Shown: positions 53,035 to 63,088, numbered from the stretch's first letter. The stretch is 64,000 nucleotides of DNA from Lactarius indigo (GCA_025766275.1 JAFKAC010000015.1:558001-622000), one strand, 5' to 3'. A program made the numbers and translations. Notes: generated by a model from the sequence alone, not told the origin.

Positions 53035-56000
53035 ACCCGTCAGTCTGGGTGAGGGCTCTACAATGTAATTCTGTAATTGTGACAACGCGCTATCGATCTC
53101 TACGAATTCCAGTGACTGTCCGAACGAATTACCAAACGACTGAAACCAACACACTGGTGGACTCTGGAGCCACCGACAATTTCATCAAACCAGGAACGGC
53201 GGCCCGGGCAGGAGTCCCAATATGGCCCCTAGAAGTGCCTCGCAAGATATGGAACATAGACAACACGGAAAACAAAGCTGGGTTAATCACTCATTATGTT
53301 AACCTAGAAGTGAAAACACGGGGACAGATCAAAAGGATGACCTTCCTGGTCACCGACCTCGGCAGCGAAGACATGGTGCTGGGTTACCCATGGCTGAGCG
53401 CCTTCGAGCCCACGATTAGTTGGGCAACCGCAACCATGCACCCAGACATGCAACCGGTAGTCTTGGCTACTACCGAAGAACTACTCATCGCACCCGCCAT
53501 ATGGGCTTTAATCACGACAGAAAAGGAAGCGATTGTCCAGGAACTAGAAGAAGAAGACGAGACCTTCGCACGAGCCACCACTTCGACAGAGTTGGCTATA
53601 TCAGCAAAACAGCAACAAACGGCAGCCGTGCTGCCACCGGTATATGCAGAATTCAGCACGTTATTCAGTGAGCAGGCCTCGCATCGCTTCCCCCCATCAC
53701 GGCCCTGGGACCACGCCATCGACTTCAAACCATCGGCACCAACGGCAATCGACTGTAAGATATACCCCATGACACAAAAAGAAGAAGGCGAGTTGAAGGA
53801 GTTCCTTGAGGAGAAACTAAAACAGGGCTATCTGCGCCCTTCTATTTCCCCGTACGCCTCATCCTTCTTCTTTATCAAAAAGAAGGACGGAAAACTACGC
53901 CCAGTACAGGACTATCGGGTCATCAATTCACACACCATTCGAAATCAGTACCCGCTGCCGCTAATACAGGATCTCATTCTCGACCTCAGCAACGCGCATA
54001 TCTATACGAAGCTCGACATCCGCTGGGGCTACAACAACATTCGCATTTGCGATGGCGACCAGGAGAAAGCGGCATTCAAGACCAAATTTGGCCTTTTTGA
54101 ACCCACGGTCATGTTCTTTGGCCTCACCAACTCCCCGGCCACCTTTCAGGCGATGATGAACCACATCTATCGTGACACGATCGCGAAGCACGAACGTCTA
54201 GGCACTATGATACGTGTTTATATGGATGACATTGGCATCGCCACTCATTTTGACCACGACCTGACAGCCCACATTGAAGCCGTCCGCGACGTGTTGAGCG
54301 TTGCGCGAGAACATGACCTCTATTTCAAACTCGAGAAATGCCTGTTCCACCAGCCGTGGATGGATTACCTGGGGGTAATCCTTGAAAGGGGGGTGACCCG
54401 TATGGACCCTGTAAAAGTTCAAGGTATCAAAGACTGGCCAACGCCAACGAAAGTTAAGGACGTCCAATCATTCCTTGGTTTTTGCAACTTTTACAGACTC
54501 TTTATCCGCGGATTTGCAACCTACGCCAAACCACTCACCAAACTGACGCGAAAAGATGAAGAATGGCGATGGACCGAAGAAGAGGACAAGGCATTCAACA
54601 CCCTCAAACGCCTTGTAACTGAAGAACCGGTGCTGGCACATCCGGTCCTCCAAGACCCATTTGAGTTAGAAGTGGACGCTTCCGGATACGCGGTGGGAGC
54701 CGTATTGCTACAACGAAAATCTGACGGAAAACGACACCCTGTAGGCTACTACTCGGCCACACTCTCGGAAGCGGAACGAAACTACGACATTTACGACTTA
54801 GAGCTGCTCGCAATAGTCAAGGCGTTGCGAAACTGGAGACCGTTGCTCGCAGGAGCCCCGCACAAAATCAAGATATATTCGGATCACCTCAACCTGCAAT
54901 ATTGGAAATCCCCGCAGAAAATCAGCAGGAGAGTCGCAAGGGAGGTGCTTGAACTTTCCGAATATGACTTTGAGATTCACCACATCAAAGGAAAGAGCAA
55001 CAGCAGAGCAGATGCACTATCAAGACGGCCAGACTACGACCAAGGAGGAGGCGACAACAGCGAAATCGTCGTCCTACCCCCCGAAGTCTTTGTAAGAACT
55101 CTCAACGTCGCACGCACCTTCGCCACAAATCCAAACCTGCTGCAACCGCGTCATCAACAAGACAATGAGGTGATCAAGATGTGGGTAGACTCCCATCGCC
55201 TCAAGAAGATAGAAGGGGAATGGTACAAGGATGGCAGGTTTGTAGTAACCGGACCTGCCTCAACGTACCGCGCACTGATACATGACCACCACGACTTACC
55301 AATACACGGCCACCCTGGAATGGCGAGAACGCAGCGAATCTTAGAACGACATTATTGGTGGCCAAGGCTGCGAAAAGACGTATACGAATACGTGCAAGGC
55401 TGCGCAGAATGCCAACGGAACAAAGTAAACACGAGGCCCATACAAGCGGCGCTACATCCTATTACGCCAGTATTGGACGCCATGCCCTTCCAAACCATAG
55501 CTATGGACTTCATTACCAAGCTCCCGCCGTCACAAGGGTACAACAGTATACTGACCGTCACGGATCACGACTGTAGCAAGGCCTCCATCTTTATTCCATG
55601 TCGAGAAGAAATAACCGCGGAGGAGACAGCAGCCCTGTACGTCGCTCATGTATTCAAACGCTTCGGGCTACCGCGCAAGTGTATTAGTGACAGAGATCCA
55701 CGATTTGCATCAAAGTTCACTAGAGAAGTATGTCGGGTCCTGGGCATCCAGCAAAACATATCAACGGCATACCACCCACGCACCGACGGGCAGTCCGAAC
55801 GGACCAATCAATGGCTGGAACAGTATCTGTGCTTTTGGGTGAACGAGCGACAAGATAATTGGGCCACTTATCTACCAATCGCCGAATTTGCGCACAACAA
55901 CTGGCCACATGAACACACGAAACAGTCGCCGTTCCAGCTTCTGATGGGATACGATCCGCAAGCGGATTGGACCGATAAGCCATCCCCTCTTCCTCAGGTC

Positions 56001-57752
56001 ACGAGACGACTAACGCAACTGAAAGAGGCTAGAAGAGACGCCCAAAGTCTCATGAAACGAGCGCAAGAGGCGTGGATCCGCAACAAAGATACGCCCAAGT
56101 TCCAAACAGGAGACCTTGTGTGGTTAGAGGGCAAACATCTCCGAACCAATCAACCTACGGCGAAATTAGCGGCGCGACGCCACGGACCATTCCGGGTAAC
56201 ACAGGTGATGTCCCCCTATAATTATCGATTAGAACTTCCCGTCCAGTGGAGCATCCATCCAGTGTTCCACATCGATCTTCTCACACCATACAAACAAACC
56301 CCCCTTCACGGCGAAAATTTCACACGACCACCGCCCGAGCTGATTGATGGCGAAGAAGAATACGAAGTCGAGGCCATTCTAGACTCTCGGCGTTTCGGCA
56401 GAAGAAGGCGACTCCAGTATCTCGTCAAATGGAAAGGGTACCCAGACTCGGAGAATCAGTGGGTCAACGAAGATGACGTCTTTGCACCGGAAGCGCTCCG
56501 TCTTTATCAGGAAGCACAAGCGCGCGAAGCAACAGTTAAAATGGGCTCGGCCCATGTTCAGGAGAGTCATCCCCTCTTCCTTCGCTCTATCACCTCCACT
56601 CTCATGCCCACTTCTCCTCTGCGACATGTCACCCAAGCGATCCTCCTCGACTCCCTTGCCGAAGACGCGCGGGCCCTTCTCGCCGACGATGACAAAACCG
56701 AGATTCCCAACGCCCAAATCACCCCGTACACACCTGTTGGCCAGCCAGAGGGCCGCATCACCGCACAAGAATGGGCAAACGTCCTTGCCCGGTTTCCAGA
56801 CCCCACGCAACAGCCCGACGACGAATCCGCCATCGTCCACGTCTTCCGAGACGAACATGGGGAGCGCGAACCCATCGCCGCCATCCCTCCAAGCGACGAC
56901 CTCATCGGCGTTCGCGGAGTTTTCCCGAGCAACGACGAGCGTTCAAGCTCTCCTGGAGTACGAGTTGGACGGTTGGAGGAGGGTAGCGGCGGAGTGGCAG
57001 AAGGAACAGTTAGACTCAGCCGCGGCCCGACTGAGAGAGATGCGCGAGCAGCGGCAGCGATGGAGGCTGCTGAGGCTGGCCATGACGACGACGATTACTA
57101 CCCGGCACACCACGCCTTCCTTCGAACGAAAAGCGACCCTACTAATCCCCGCATCACACCCTGGCTCGTCAACTCCGACGGGTCCGCCATGTACCGAGGA
57201 CGTGTGCGTGTACCGGGCGCCGCAGATCACCACCCCTTCACCGCCGCTGACGACCCCGCGCACGTTATTGCGCCTGAGGGGTTCCGGGCAAATAGACGAC
57301 CCCATCACATTCCATACCCCATCACCGGCCCCGACGGAGTAGAGAGGGATGCTTCCCACGTCCAGATCATCAGAGGGGCGGACCCCCTTATACTGGGAGT
57401 CATACCGGGCTCCCCTCACTTGTACGGTAAGCCCCTCTACGCCGAACCTCATGTCAACGCCGCACTGCGCCCCACGTACCCCCATGAAGATCTCGTCATC
57501 TTTGCCGCGGACCGCATCACGGACCGCGCCCTCAACCGCATCAACAACGAGACGCTCACAGCAGAAGTCACGCGCTACCGCGCGGCTAGCTTTGAGTTGG
57601 AGCGTCTCCGAGCGAGGGTGGCGCAGCTGCGGGACATGATCGCATGCGTGCAAAGCGACAGACAAGACTCCATCTACAGACTGGAGCACGCCACTGCACT
57701 CGAGCGCATCGCCGACGAGCAGCGCGATTGGCCGGCGAGGGACTTTCGGTGA
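53016..57752 (+). CDS. pol: Pol-ORF3 polyprotein of E, about 1578 aa, intact
   Basis: Counting from the frameshift: protease VDSGATDNF near 49, RT to YMDD near 398, RNase H about 520-680, integrase HHCC about 750-790 (HYWWPRLRKDV..CAECQRNK) and D, D, E near 830, 890 and 925, GPY/F about 1060-1100, chromodomain about 1113-1160 (EEYEVEAILDS...YLVKWKGYPDSENQW, aromatic cage positions present), then ORF3 to 1578. ORF3 has ITAQEW, EREPIAAIPPSDDLIGVRG, MYRGRVRV, GSPHLYGKPLYAEP and TDRALNRINNETLTAEVTRYRAASF. It is cleaved by the element's own protease into enzymes for reverse transcription and chromodomain-guided integration. The fused C-terminal module has no known role. Confidence 0.93.
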   Translation, partial: GFSGRLNPSVWVRALQCNSVIVTTRYRSLRIPVTVRTNYQTTETNTLVDSGATDNFIKPGTAARAGVPIWPLEVPRKIWNIDNTENKAGLITHYVNLEVKTRGQIKRMTFLVTDLGSEDMVLGYPWLSAFEPTISWATATMHPDMQPVVLATTEELLIAPAIWALITTEKEAIVQELEEEDETFARATTSTELAISAKQQQTAAVLPPVYAEFSTLFSEQASHRFPPSRPWDHAIDFKPSAPTAIDCKIYPMTQKEEGELKEFLEEKLKQGYLRPSISPYASSFFFIKKKDGKLRPVQDYRVINSHTIRNQYPLPLIQDLILDLSNAHIYTKLDIRWGYNNIRICDGDQEKAAFKTKFGLFEPTVMFFGLTNSPATFQAMMNHIYRDTIAKHERLGTMIRVYMDDIGIATHFDHDLTAHIEAVRDVLSVAREHDLYFKLEKCLFHQPWMDYLGVILERGVTRMDPVKVQGIKDWPTPTKVKDVQSFLGFCNFYRLFIRGFATYAKPLTKLTRKDEEWRWTEEEDKAFNTLKRLVTEEPVLAHPVLQDPFELEVDASGYAVGAVLLQRKSDGKRHPVGYYSATLSEAERNYDIYDLELLAIVKALRNWRPLLAGAPHKIKIYSDHLNLQYWKSPQKISRRVAREVLELSEYDFEIHHIKGKSNSRADALSRRPDYDQGGGDNSEIVVLPPEVFVRTLNVARTFATNPNLLQPRHQQDNEVIKMWVDSHRLKKIEGEWYKDGRFVVTGPASTYRALIHDHHDLPIHGHPGMARTQRILERHYWWPRLRKDVYEYVQGCAECQRNKVNTRPIQAALHPITPVLDAMPFQTIAMDFITKLPPSQGYNSILTVTDHDCSKASIFIPCREEITAEETAALYVAHVFKRFGLPRKCISDRDPRFASKFTREVCRVLGIQQNISTAYHPRTDGQSERTNQWLEQYLCFWVNERQDNWATYLPIAEFAHNNWPHEHTKQSPFQLLMGYDPQADWTDKPSPLPQVTRRLTQLKEARRDAQSLMKRAQEAWIRNKDTPKFQTGDLVWLEGKHLRTNQPTAKLAARRHGPFRVTQVMSPYNYRLELPVQWSIHPVFHIDLLTPYKQTPLHGENFTRPPPELIDGEEEYEVEAILDSRRFGRRRRLQYLVKWKGYPDSENQWVNEDDVFAPEALRLYQEAQAREATVKMGSAHVQESHPLFLRSITSTLMPTSPLRHVTQAILLDSLAEDARALLADDDKTEIPNAQITPYTPVGQPEGRITAQEWANVLARFPDPTQQPDDESAIVHVFRDEHGEREPIAAIPPSDDLIGVRGVFPSNDERSSSPGVRVGRLEEGSGGVAEGTVRLSRGPTERDARAAAAMEAAEAGHDDDDYYPAHHAFLRTKSDPTNPRITPWLVNSDGSAMYRGRVRVPGAADHHPFTAADDPAHVIAPEGFRANRRPHHIPYPITGPDGVERDASHVQIIRGADPLILGVIPGSPHLYGKPLYAEPHVNAALRPTYPHEDLVIFAADRITDRALNRINNETLTAEVTRYRAASFELERLRARVAQLRDMIACVQSDRQDSIYRLEHATALERIADEQRDWPARDFR
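56626..57342 (+). CDS. Overlapping +1-frame ORF inside E ORF3 (about 238 aa)
   Basis: The frame is open from 56473; its first ATG is 56626, 22 nt after the ORF3-frame ATG at 56604. It has a Ser/Pro/Thr-rich N-terminus (MSPKRSSSTPLPKTRGPF), a helical segment (SVQALLEYELDGWRRVAAEW, then QKEQLDSAAARLREMREQR) and a GSGQIDDPITF tail. F has the same frame; in a 40-residue comparison the changes in this frame are mostly conservative (I/V, M/L, K/R, E/D), while those in the ORF3 frame include D/P, G/R and P/R. Confidence 0.55.
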   Translation: MSPKRSSSTPLPKTRGPFSPTMTKPRFPTPKSPRTHLLASQRAASPHKNGQTSLPGFQTPRNSPTTNPPSSTSSETNMGSANPSPPSLQATTSSAFAEFSRATTSVQALLEYELDGWRRVAAEWQKEQLDSAAARLREMREQRQRWRLLRLAMTTTITTRHTTPSFERKATLLIPASHPGSSTPTGPPCTEDVCVYRAPQITTPSPPLTTPRTLLRLRGSGQIDDPITFHTPSPAPTE

Positions 57753-57781
57753 GTCGGGGTCTCACGCTGAAAAGGGGGTGA

Positions 57782-58319
57782 TGTTACGTTTCGAGTCATA
57801 TGGACTGTACGGATTGTGAACCCTTACTGTACCGGTTGCAACTATGGTGGTAAGGTAGATTAGTTGCGGACTTAACCACGGTGATACGGTAGTGCGATAG
57901 GTGATATGGTACTGATTGCTGACTGATGACGGACGCCACTAATACTGGTAGTAGTGGTATTTGGTCTGAGTTACTTACGCGATACGTTGGACACTACTTA
58001 CTGTGACTCATAGCAGCGCTTCTAAGCCTGCTGGTTTGTGTATTTAAACTGTCTTGAGAAGACCAAGATACGCCATCTTGGTCTTCTTGAATCGTCACTT
58101 GTTCCTTCCTTTCCTCTCTATCTCTCTATTTCTCTTCAGCACTCAGAGCCACTCCGACTTCGTTCGTGAGCAACATAAGAAGGATCTGCCGGTGTACCTC
58201 TGTGTATTCACCAGGACAGACGCTTGGACCTCCGTGTCTTCAAGTCGACGCATCGATATATTGCTAAGTTGTTACCGCCCTCAGAGCTCAAGTCGGGCTA
58301 ACGTCGTGGCGGCGTTACA
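57782..58319 (+). repeat. 3' LTR of E
   Basis: 538 bp, TGTTACGTTTCGAG...GGCGTTACA, after the polypurine tract AAAAGGGGGTGA (57770-57781). Confidence 0.95.
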
Positions 58320-58324
58320 CCTCT

Positions 58325-58523
58325 TACCTTAGTCTTGGACTAAGAGTACTTCCACTACTACCCCCCAAGGGATAGTGCTCCTTCATCTTTGCTGCAGTGT
58401 GTGCTGGAAAAGCCCCTGTTCAGCTCGCATTGGGTTGACACCGTTCCCCATTTGCCTATTCTTCGCTAAGTCGATTACGCCTGTCTCGAGTCCAAGTCGG
58501 ACTGACACCAGTGGAGCGTAACA
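58325..58523 (+). repeat. 3' LTR of D2, right part
   Basis: 199 bp; with 50114-50415 it makes 501 bp, the same as the 5' LTR. Confidence 0.94.
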
Positions 58524-60554
58524 GTCGTAGTCTGGTCGCCTGGACAGTGCGTCCGCTCGACCATTGTTCTTCCCTTTGATGTGATGAATTTCGAAGTCAT
58601 ATTCGGATAACTCCAATACTTCCCTTGCAACTCGCCTACTGATCTTCTGTGGCGTTTTCCAGTACTGTAGGTTGAGGTGGTCGGAGAATATTTTGATTTT
58701 ATGTGGGGCCCCTGCCAGTAGCGGTTGCCAGTTTCGTAAAGCCTTGACTATTGCGAGTAGTTCTAAGTTGTAGATGTCGTAGTTTCGTTCGGCTTCTGAG
58801 AGGGTGGCGGAGTAATATCCTATGGGGTGTCACTTTCCATCAGATTTTCGTTGCAGTAGTACTGCTCCCACCGCGTATCCTGACGTGTCCACTTCTAACT
58901 CAAACAGATCTTGAAGTATCGGGTGTGCTAGCACCGGTTCTTCTGTTACAAGATGCTTGAGGGTTTTGAAAGCTTCATCTTCTTCTTCAGTCCACCTCCA
59001 CTCCGCGTCCTTCTTTGTTAACTTGTTAAGGGGTTTGGCATGTGTTGCAAAGCCGCAAATGAAAAGCCGGTAAAAGTTGCAGAATCCTAAGAAGGATCAT
59101 ACATCTTTGACTTTGGTGGGCGTTGGCCAGTCTTTGATCCCTTGAACTTTTACGGGGTCCATGCGGGTCACCCCCCTTTCAAGGATTACCCCCAGGTAAT
59201 CCATTTGTGGTTGGTGGAAGAGGCATTTCTCCAGTTTGAAATAGAGATTGTGGTCGGGGGCGACACGCAGCACATCTTTGACGACGCTTACATTGGCCAC
59301 TAAGTTGTGGTCAAAGTGAGTGGCAATCCCAATGTCATCCATATAAACATGTATCGTAGTTCCCAAACGCTCATGTTTGGCAATGGTGTCTCGGTAAATA
59401 TGGTTCATCATTGCCTGAAAGGTGGCCGGGGAGTTCATGAGGCCAAAGAACATTACTGTGGGCTCGAAGAGCCCAAACTTGGTTTTGAATGCCGCCTTTT
59501 CTTGGTCGCCATCTTGGATGCATATATTATTGTAACCCCAATGGATGTCGAGCTTCGTATAGATGTGGGCGTTACTGAGATCGAGGATCAGGTCTTGGAT
59601 AAGAGGCAGCGGGTACTGGTTATGAATCGTGTGGGAGTTAATGACCTGGTAGTCCTGTACTGGGCATAGCTTTCCGTCCTTCTTTTTGATAAAGAAAAAG
59701 GATGATGCATACGGCGATATAGATGGGCGTAAGTACCCTTGGCGTAGTTTTTCCTCCAGGAAGTCTTTTAGTTCTCCTTCCTCTTTCTGGGTCATCGGGT
59801 AAATTTTGCAATCAATGGCGGCTGGTGCTGTAGGTTTGAAATCGATGGCGTGATCCCAGGGTTGTGCTGGGGGAAATCGGTGGGAGGCCTGCTTGTCAAA
59901 TAGTTGGTGGAACTCGTTATACTCCGTTGGAAGGGTGGCGGCGGTCTGCTGCTGCTTTGCCTGTATTGCCAGTTCCATCGAGGTCGTGGCCTGCGTGAAG
60001 GTTTCTCCCCATAGTTCTTGGAGGATATCTTCCTTTTCCACTGTGATTAAGGCTCTGGTGAAGGTAGTTTTAGTTGCACGGGCAAGTAGTGCCTCCTCAG
60101 TGGCCACCATTACTGGCTGCATGTCAGGATGTAGGGTGGCGCTGGCCCAGTTGATCATTGGCTCAAATGCACTCAGCCAGGGATATCCTAGCACCATGTC
60201 TTCATTTCTGAGGTCGGTGACCAGGAAAGTCATCTTTTTTATCTGTTGGCGTGTTTTCACTTCTAGGTTAACATAATGAGTGATTAATCCAGCTTTGTTT
60301 TCGGTATTATCTATGTTCCATATTTTGTGCGGCACGTCTAGCTGTTGTACCGGGATTCCGGCCCGGGTTGCCACGTCTGGCCATATGAAGTTATCGGTCG
60401 CTCCAGAGTCGACCAATGCGTTGGTTTCAGTCGTTTCGTAATTTGTAAGAATGGTCACTGGAATTTGTAGAGATTGAAGGCGAGTCGTCACTATTACAGA
60501 ATTACATTTTAAAGCCCTCACCCAGACTGATGGGTTCAGGCGTCCTGAAAACCC
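58524..60554 (-). pseudogene. pol: Pol of F, protease to RNase H
   Basis: The -1 frame starts at the heptamer (complement of 60548-60554). Protease VDSGATDNF is near 60410, RT from about 59900 to YMDD near 59340, RNase H to RADALSRRPDYD, where D2 is inserted. TGA at 59097 and another near 58830 replace arginine. Otherwise it is collinear with E, with no indel. Confidence 0.9.
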
Positions 60555-63083
60555 TCTTTCCCCCACAGGTCTTGAAGTATGAGGTCTTTTACCTCGTCTG
60601 TACTGTTGGCTACTTGTGTTAGCCACTCCTTCGCTTGTTCTCCGGCTGTCTTCGTAGTGGCTGCGTTTATCTGCGGCATCGGTGTCACGCTGGGCGTGGG
60701 GGATGTGTATCCTGGCAAGGATGGTTCATACTGTGAGACTGGTCCTGGTGTCACATTTCGGCTCATATGACTTGAAACCCTTACTGTACCGGTTGCAACT
60801 ACGGCAGTAAGGTAGATTAGTTGCAGACTTACGATAGGTGATACGAGTACGATAGGAGATTGCACGATGATTGCTGACTGAGGACCACGCCACTAATACT
60901 AGTAGTAGTAGTATTAGGGTTCGAGCTACTTACGTGATAGGTTGGACGCTACCATACTGTGACTCATAGCAGCGCTTGAAAGCCTGCTTGACTTGTATTT
61001 AATCTGTCTTGTGAAGACCAAAATATGCCATCTTGGTCTTCTTGAATCACCACTTGCTTTCTCTTCTCTTCTCACTTCACTCTCGCTTCTAAAGGTTGTC
61101 CGACTCCGTTCGTGACTAGGATATCAGCTTGCCAGTGTATCTCCGCATATTCACTAAGGCAAGGACTTGGACCTCCGTGTCTTCAAGCCAGTAGACCGTC
61201 ATATCGCTAAGTTGTTACCGTCATTCGCACTCAAGTCAAGCTAACGTCGTGGCGACGTTACACCTGGCACATACCCGACGGTTTCAGTCATTCGACTGCT
61301 TGATGGGGCATGCATTGGCCATGATCCCTGTATACGTGGGTGTGGACAATTTCGTGAGAGGTGACCCGGGGCGTGGCAATTATAACAGTACGTTCCATAG
61401 GTCTCTTCGTGATCCACCTCTTCCCCTTCCTCGTGCTCCTGGTCCGCCTTGCGGTGGAAATGGCGGTTGAGGCCACGTATACGGCGGCTTCCCGTAGTCG
61501 ATTTCTTCTGACCCTGTGAGCTGTACTTGCGCTCAGTCAGCGGACGTATCCATTGCCCAGGGGTTGGTTTGTGGTAAGTTCTGTGGGAGTGTCCATCTAG
61601 CATTTCCACTCTGTTTCTTCGGCTGTGTCAATGTGTTTTTGTGTTCGTTGAGTCTGGCTTTGAGGTGTATGTAGTTTTTCTGTCATTTGAGGACCGCCCT
61701 CTTCCAGTCGTCAAATGTAACGGGGTCGTCGAACTGGAAGGCGTTTTTGAACAGTTCCTTGGGTAGACCCGACGTGAAGAGGTCGATTGTTTGTGGTTCA
61801 TTAAGGTGGTAGTGAGCCTTCCGTGCAAGCTGTTCAAAGTTGTTGATGTACTTATCAATATCCTCTCCGACCATTCGGAACCCTTTTCGTAATATTGCCT
61901 GCGCCTGCTCTCATTCGAGCATATTTTCGAATCGCTGACTGAAGCCATCAGCTACTGCCTCCCATAACTCCCTTGTGTAGGGACTGATCCCTTGTTGTAT
62001 CTGTCTGTTGAGCCAGTTGAGAAATGACAGGACCCATTCACTTACTGCTCCCCCCTTGATATAGGAGAGGAACAGAAGACAGTGACGGTAGTCGTTGCGC
62101 ATGATGGGGGCGTCCAAATTCATTCCCCAATAGACGTGCCACTGCGTTAAGAACTGGTCCACTTTAAGTCTGTCCCCGTCGAAGATAGAAGGGGGCTCGC
62201 CGGTTAATTTTTCGTTATGTCCTCCTCCTCCGCCTCCTCCGCCTCCTGGTGGTTCTGCAGGTGGTCCTCCTGCTGGTGGGTGGGGAGGTCCAGTTCGCCG
62301 TATGTCGAACGGAATTCCTCCTCCTGGTGGCGGTGGTGGGTCTCCTCCTGGTCCTCCTATACCTGGTGGTATCTCCAATATTGGCTGTCTCCCTGATGGA
62401 GGATCTCCTCGGTCAGACCCGATGGCTCTAAATATTGCGGCGTCGTCAGCTGTCATTCGGACACTGGTCTCTGGGTTGATTGGCATGAGAATATCTCTTG
62501 CTTCTTGTCATATTGCGCATGATTCTTCTAGCGCGACTTCTTCCATAGCCTGTGTTATTGTGGCCATTATTGCTGGTGATCGTATGTGAATTGGCTCCGG
62601 CTCCGTGATATGTGCGGACTCAGCTCGTTCAATGAGGAGTTCTTGTACAGCCCCTCCGCTGCTTTCAGTGTGTTCTGGCTGTCATCCTGCCTCTTCTTCT
62701 TCGTAACTGTGTTCCATTTGTTCAGAGATTGCTTCTCCCGTCGTATGCTCCTGCAGTTGCCCGTCGATAGGGCCCCAGTCGGCTCTGCTGTTAAGCTCTC
62801 TAGCGTCGATATCGCAGTGATATCGTGGTCCTGCTGGTCGTATGACGTCCCACTGACATTCTATTGGGTTCCACATAACTTCCGTCCAACACAAGTGGTC
62901 GAAGTTAAACTCAACTGGTCGGAACCTGGTAGGTCTGTTGAATTCCACAAAATATCCTGTTTCTTCGTCTCGTTCTCTCCAGCTAGCCACTTGCAAGAAG
63001 TGCGTGGGTACATTGTGATCCCCTCTGCGATTTATCGAGTAAGGACGAAAACTCGTCCACTGATCTCTTGTTGTTACGGCCAC
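60536..63083 (-). pseudogene. gag: Gag of F, interrupted by a solo LTR, frameshifted
   Basis: The proposed start is GTG at 63083 (ATT-GTG-GCC). It matches E Gag throughout. TGA codons at 62682, 61911, 61683 and near 61540 replace arginine. One base is missing near 61385, just before the CCHC knuckle CYNCHAPGHLSRNC, moving the knuckle into another frame. The solo LTR (60749-61262) then splits the C-terminus. The last part (KEWLTQVANSTDEVKDLILQ) ends at 60536. Confidence 0.9.
60749..61262 (+). mobile_element. Solo LTR (E/F-related family) in F gag
   Basis: 514 bp, TGTCACATTTCGG...GGCGACGTTACA, with an exact duplication CCTGG (60744-60748 and 61263-61267). It contains a TATTTAA box, an imperfect GAAGACCAAAAT/ATCTTGGTCTTC hairpin and a TGACTCA word, as in E. 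The internal region was lost by LTR recombination. Confidence 0.92.
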
Positions 63084-63088
63084 AATGA

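Larger units (their letters stand above)
50416..58319 (+). mobile_element. Ty3/Gypsy chromodomain retrotransposon E, coding-intact
   Basis: 538-bp LTRs (50416-50953 and 57782-58319) with about eight transitions. The exact target duplication is CCTCT (50411-50415 and 58320-58324). Gag and the whole Pol-ORF3 frame are free of stops, and RT, RNase H, integrase and chromodomain motifs are present. The insertion is in the 3' LTR of D2. It is the only Gypsy copy here that could be autonomous. Confidence 0.96.
34979..58523 (+). mobile_element. Ty3/Gypsy retrotransposon D2, carrying elements C and E
   Basis: 501-bp LTRs: 34979-35479, and 50114-50415 plus 58325-58523. The target duplication GTCGT is exact (34974-34978 and 58524-58528). 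Element C lies in its pol and element E in its 3' LTR. The D2 pol frame joins correctly across C when one TSD copy is removed (1189 codons to the chromodomain stop). D2 sits in the RNase H/integrase junction of F. Five TGA codons disable gag and protease; RT to chromodomain is open. Confidence 0.95.

Noticed and set aside
56943..57689. Antisense frame of 248 codons opposite E ORF3
   Set aside because: Shadow of GC-rich coding sequence; no conserved start and no motif. Kept apart from the sense +1 frame, which is conserved.
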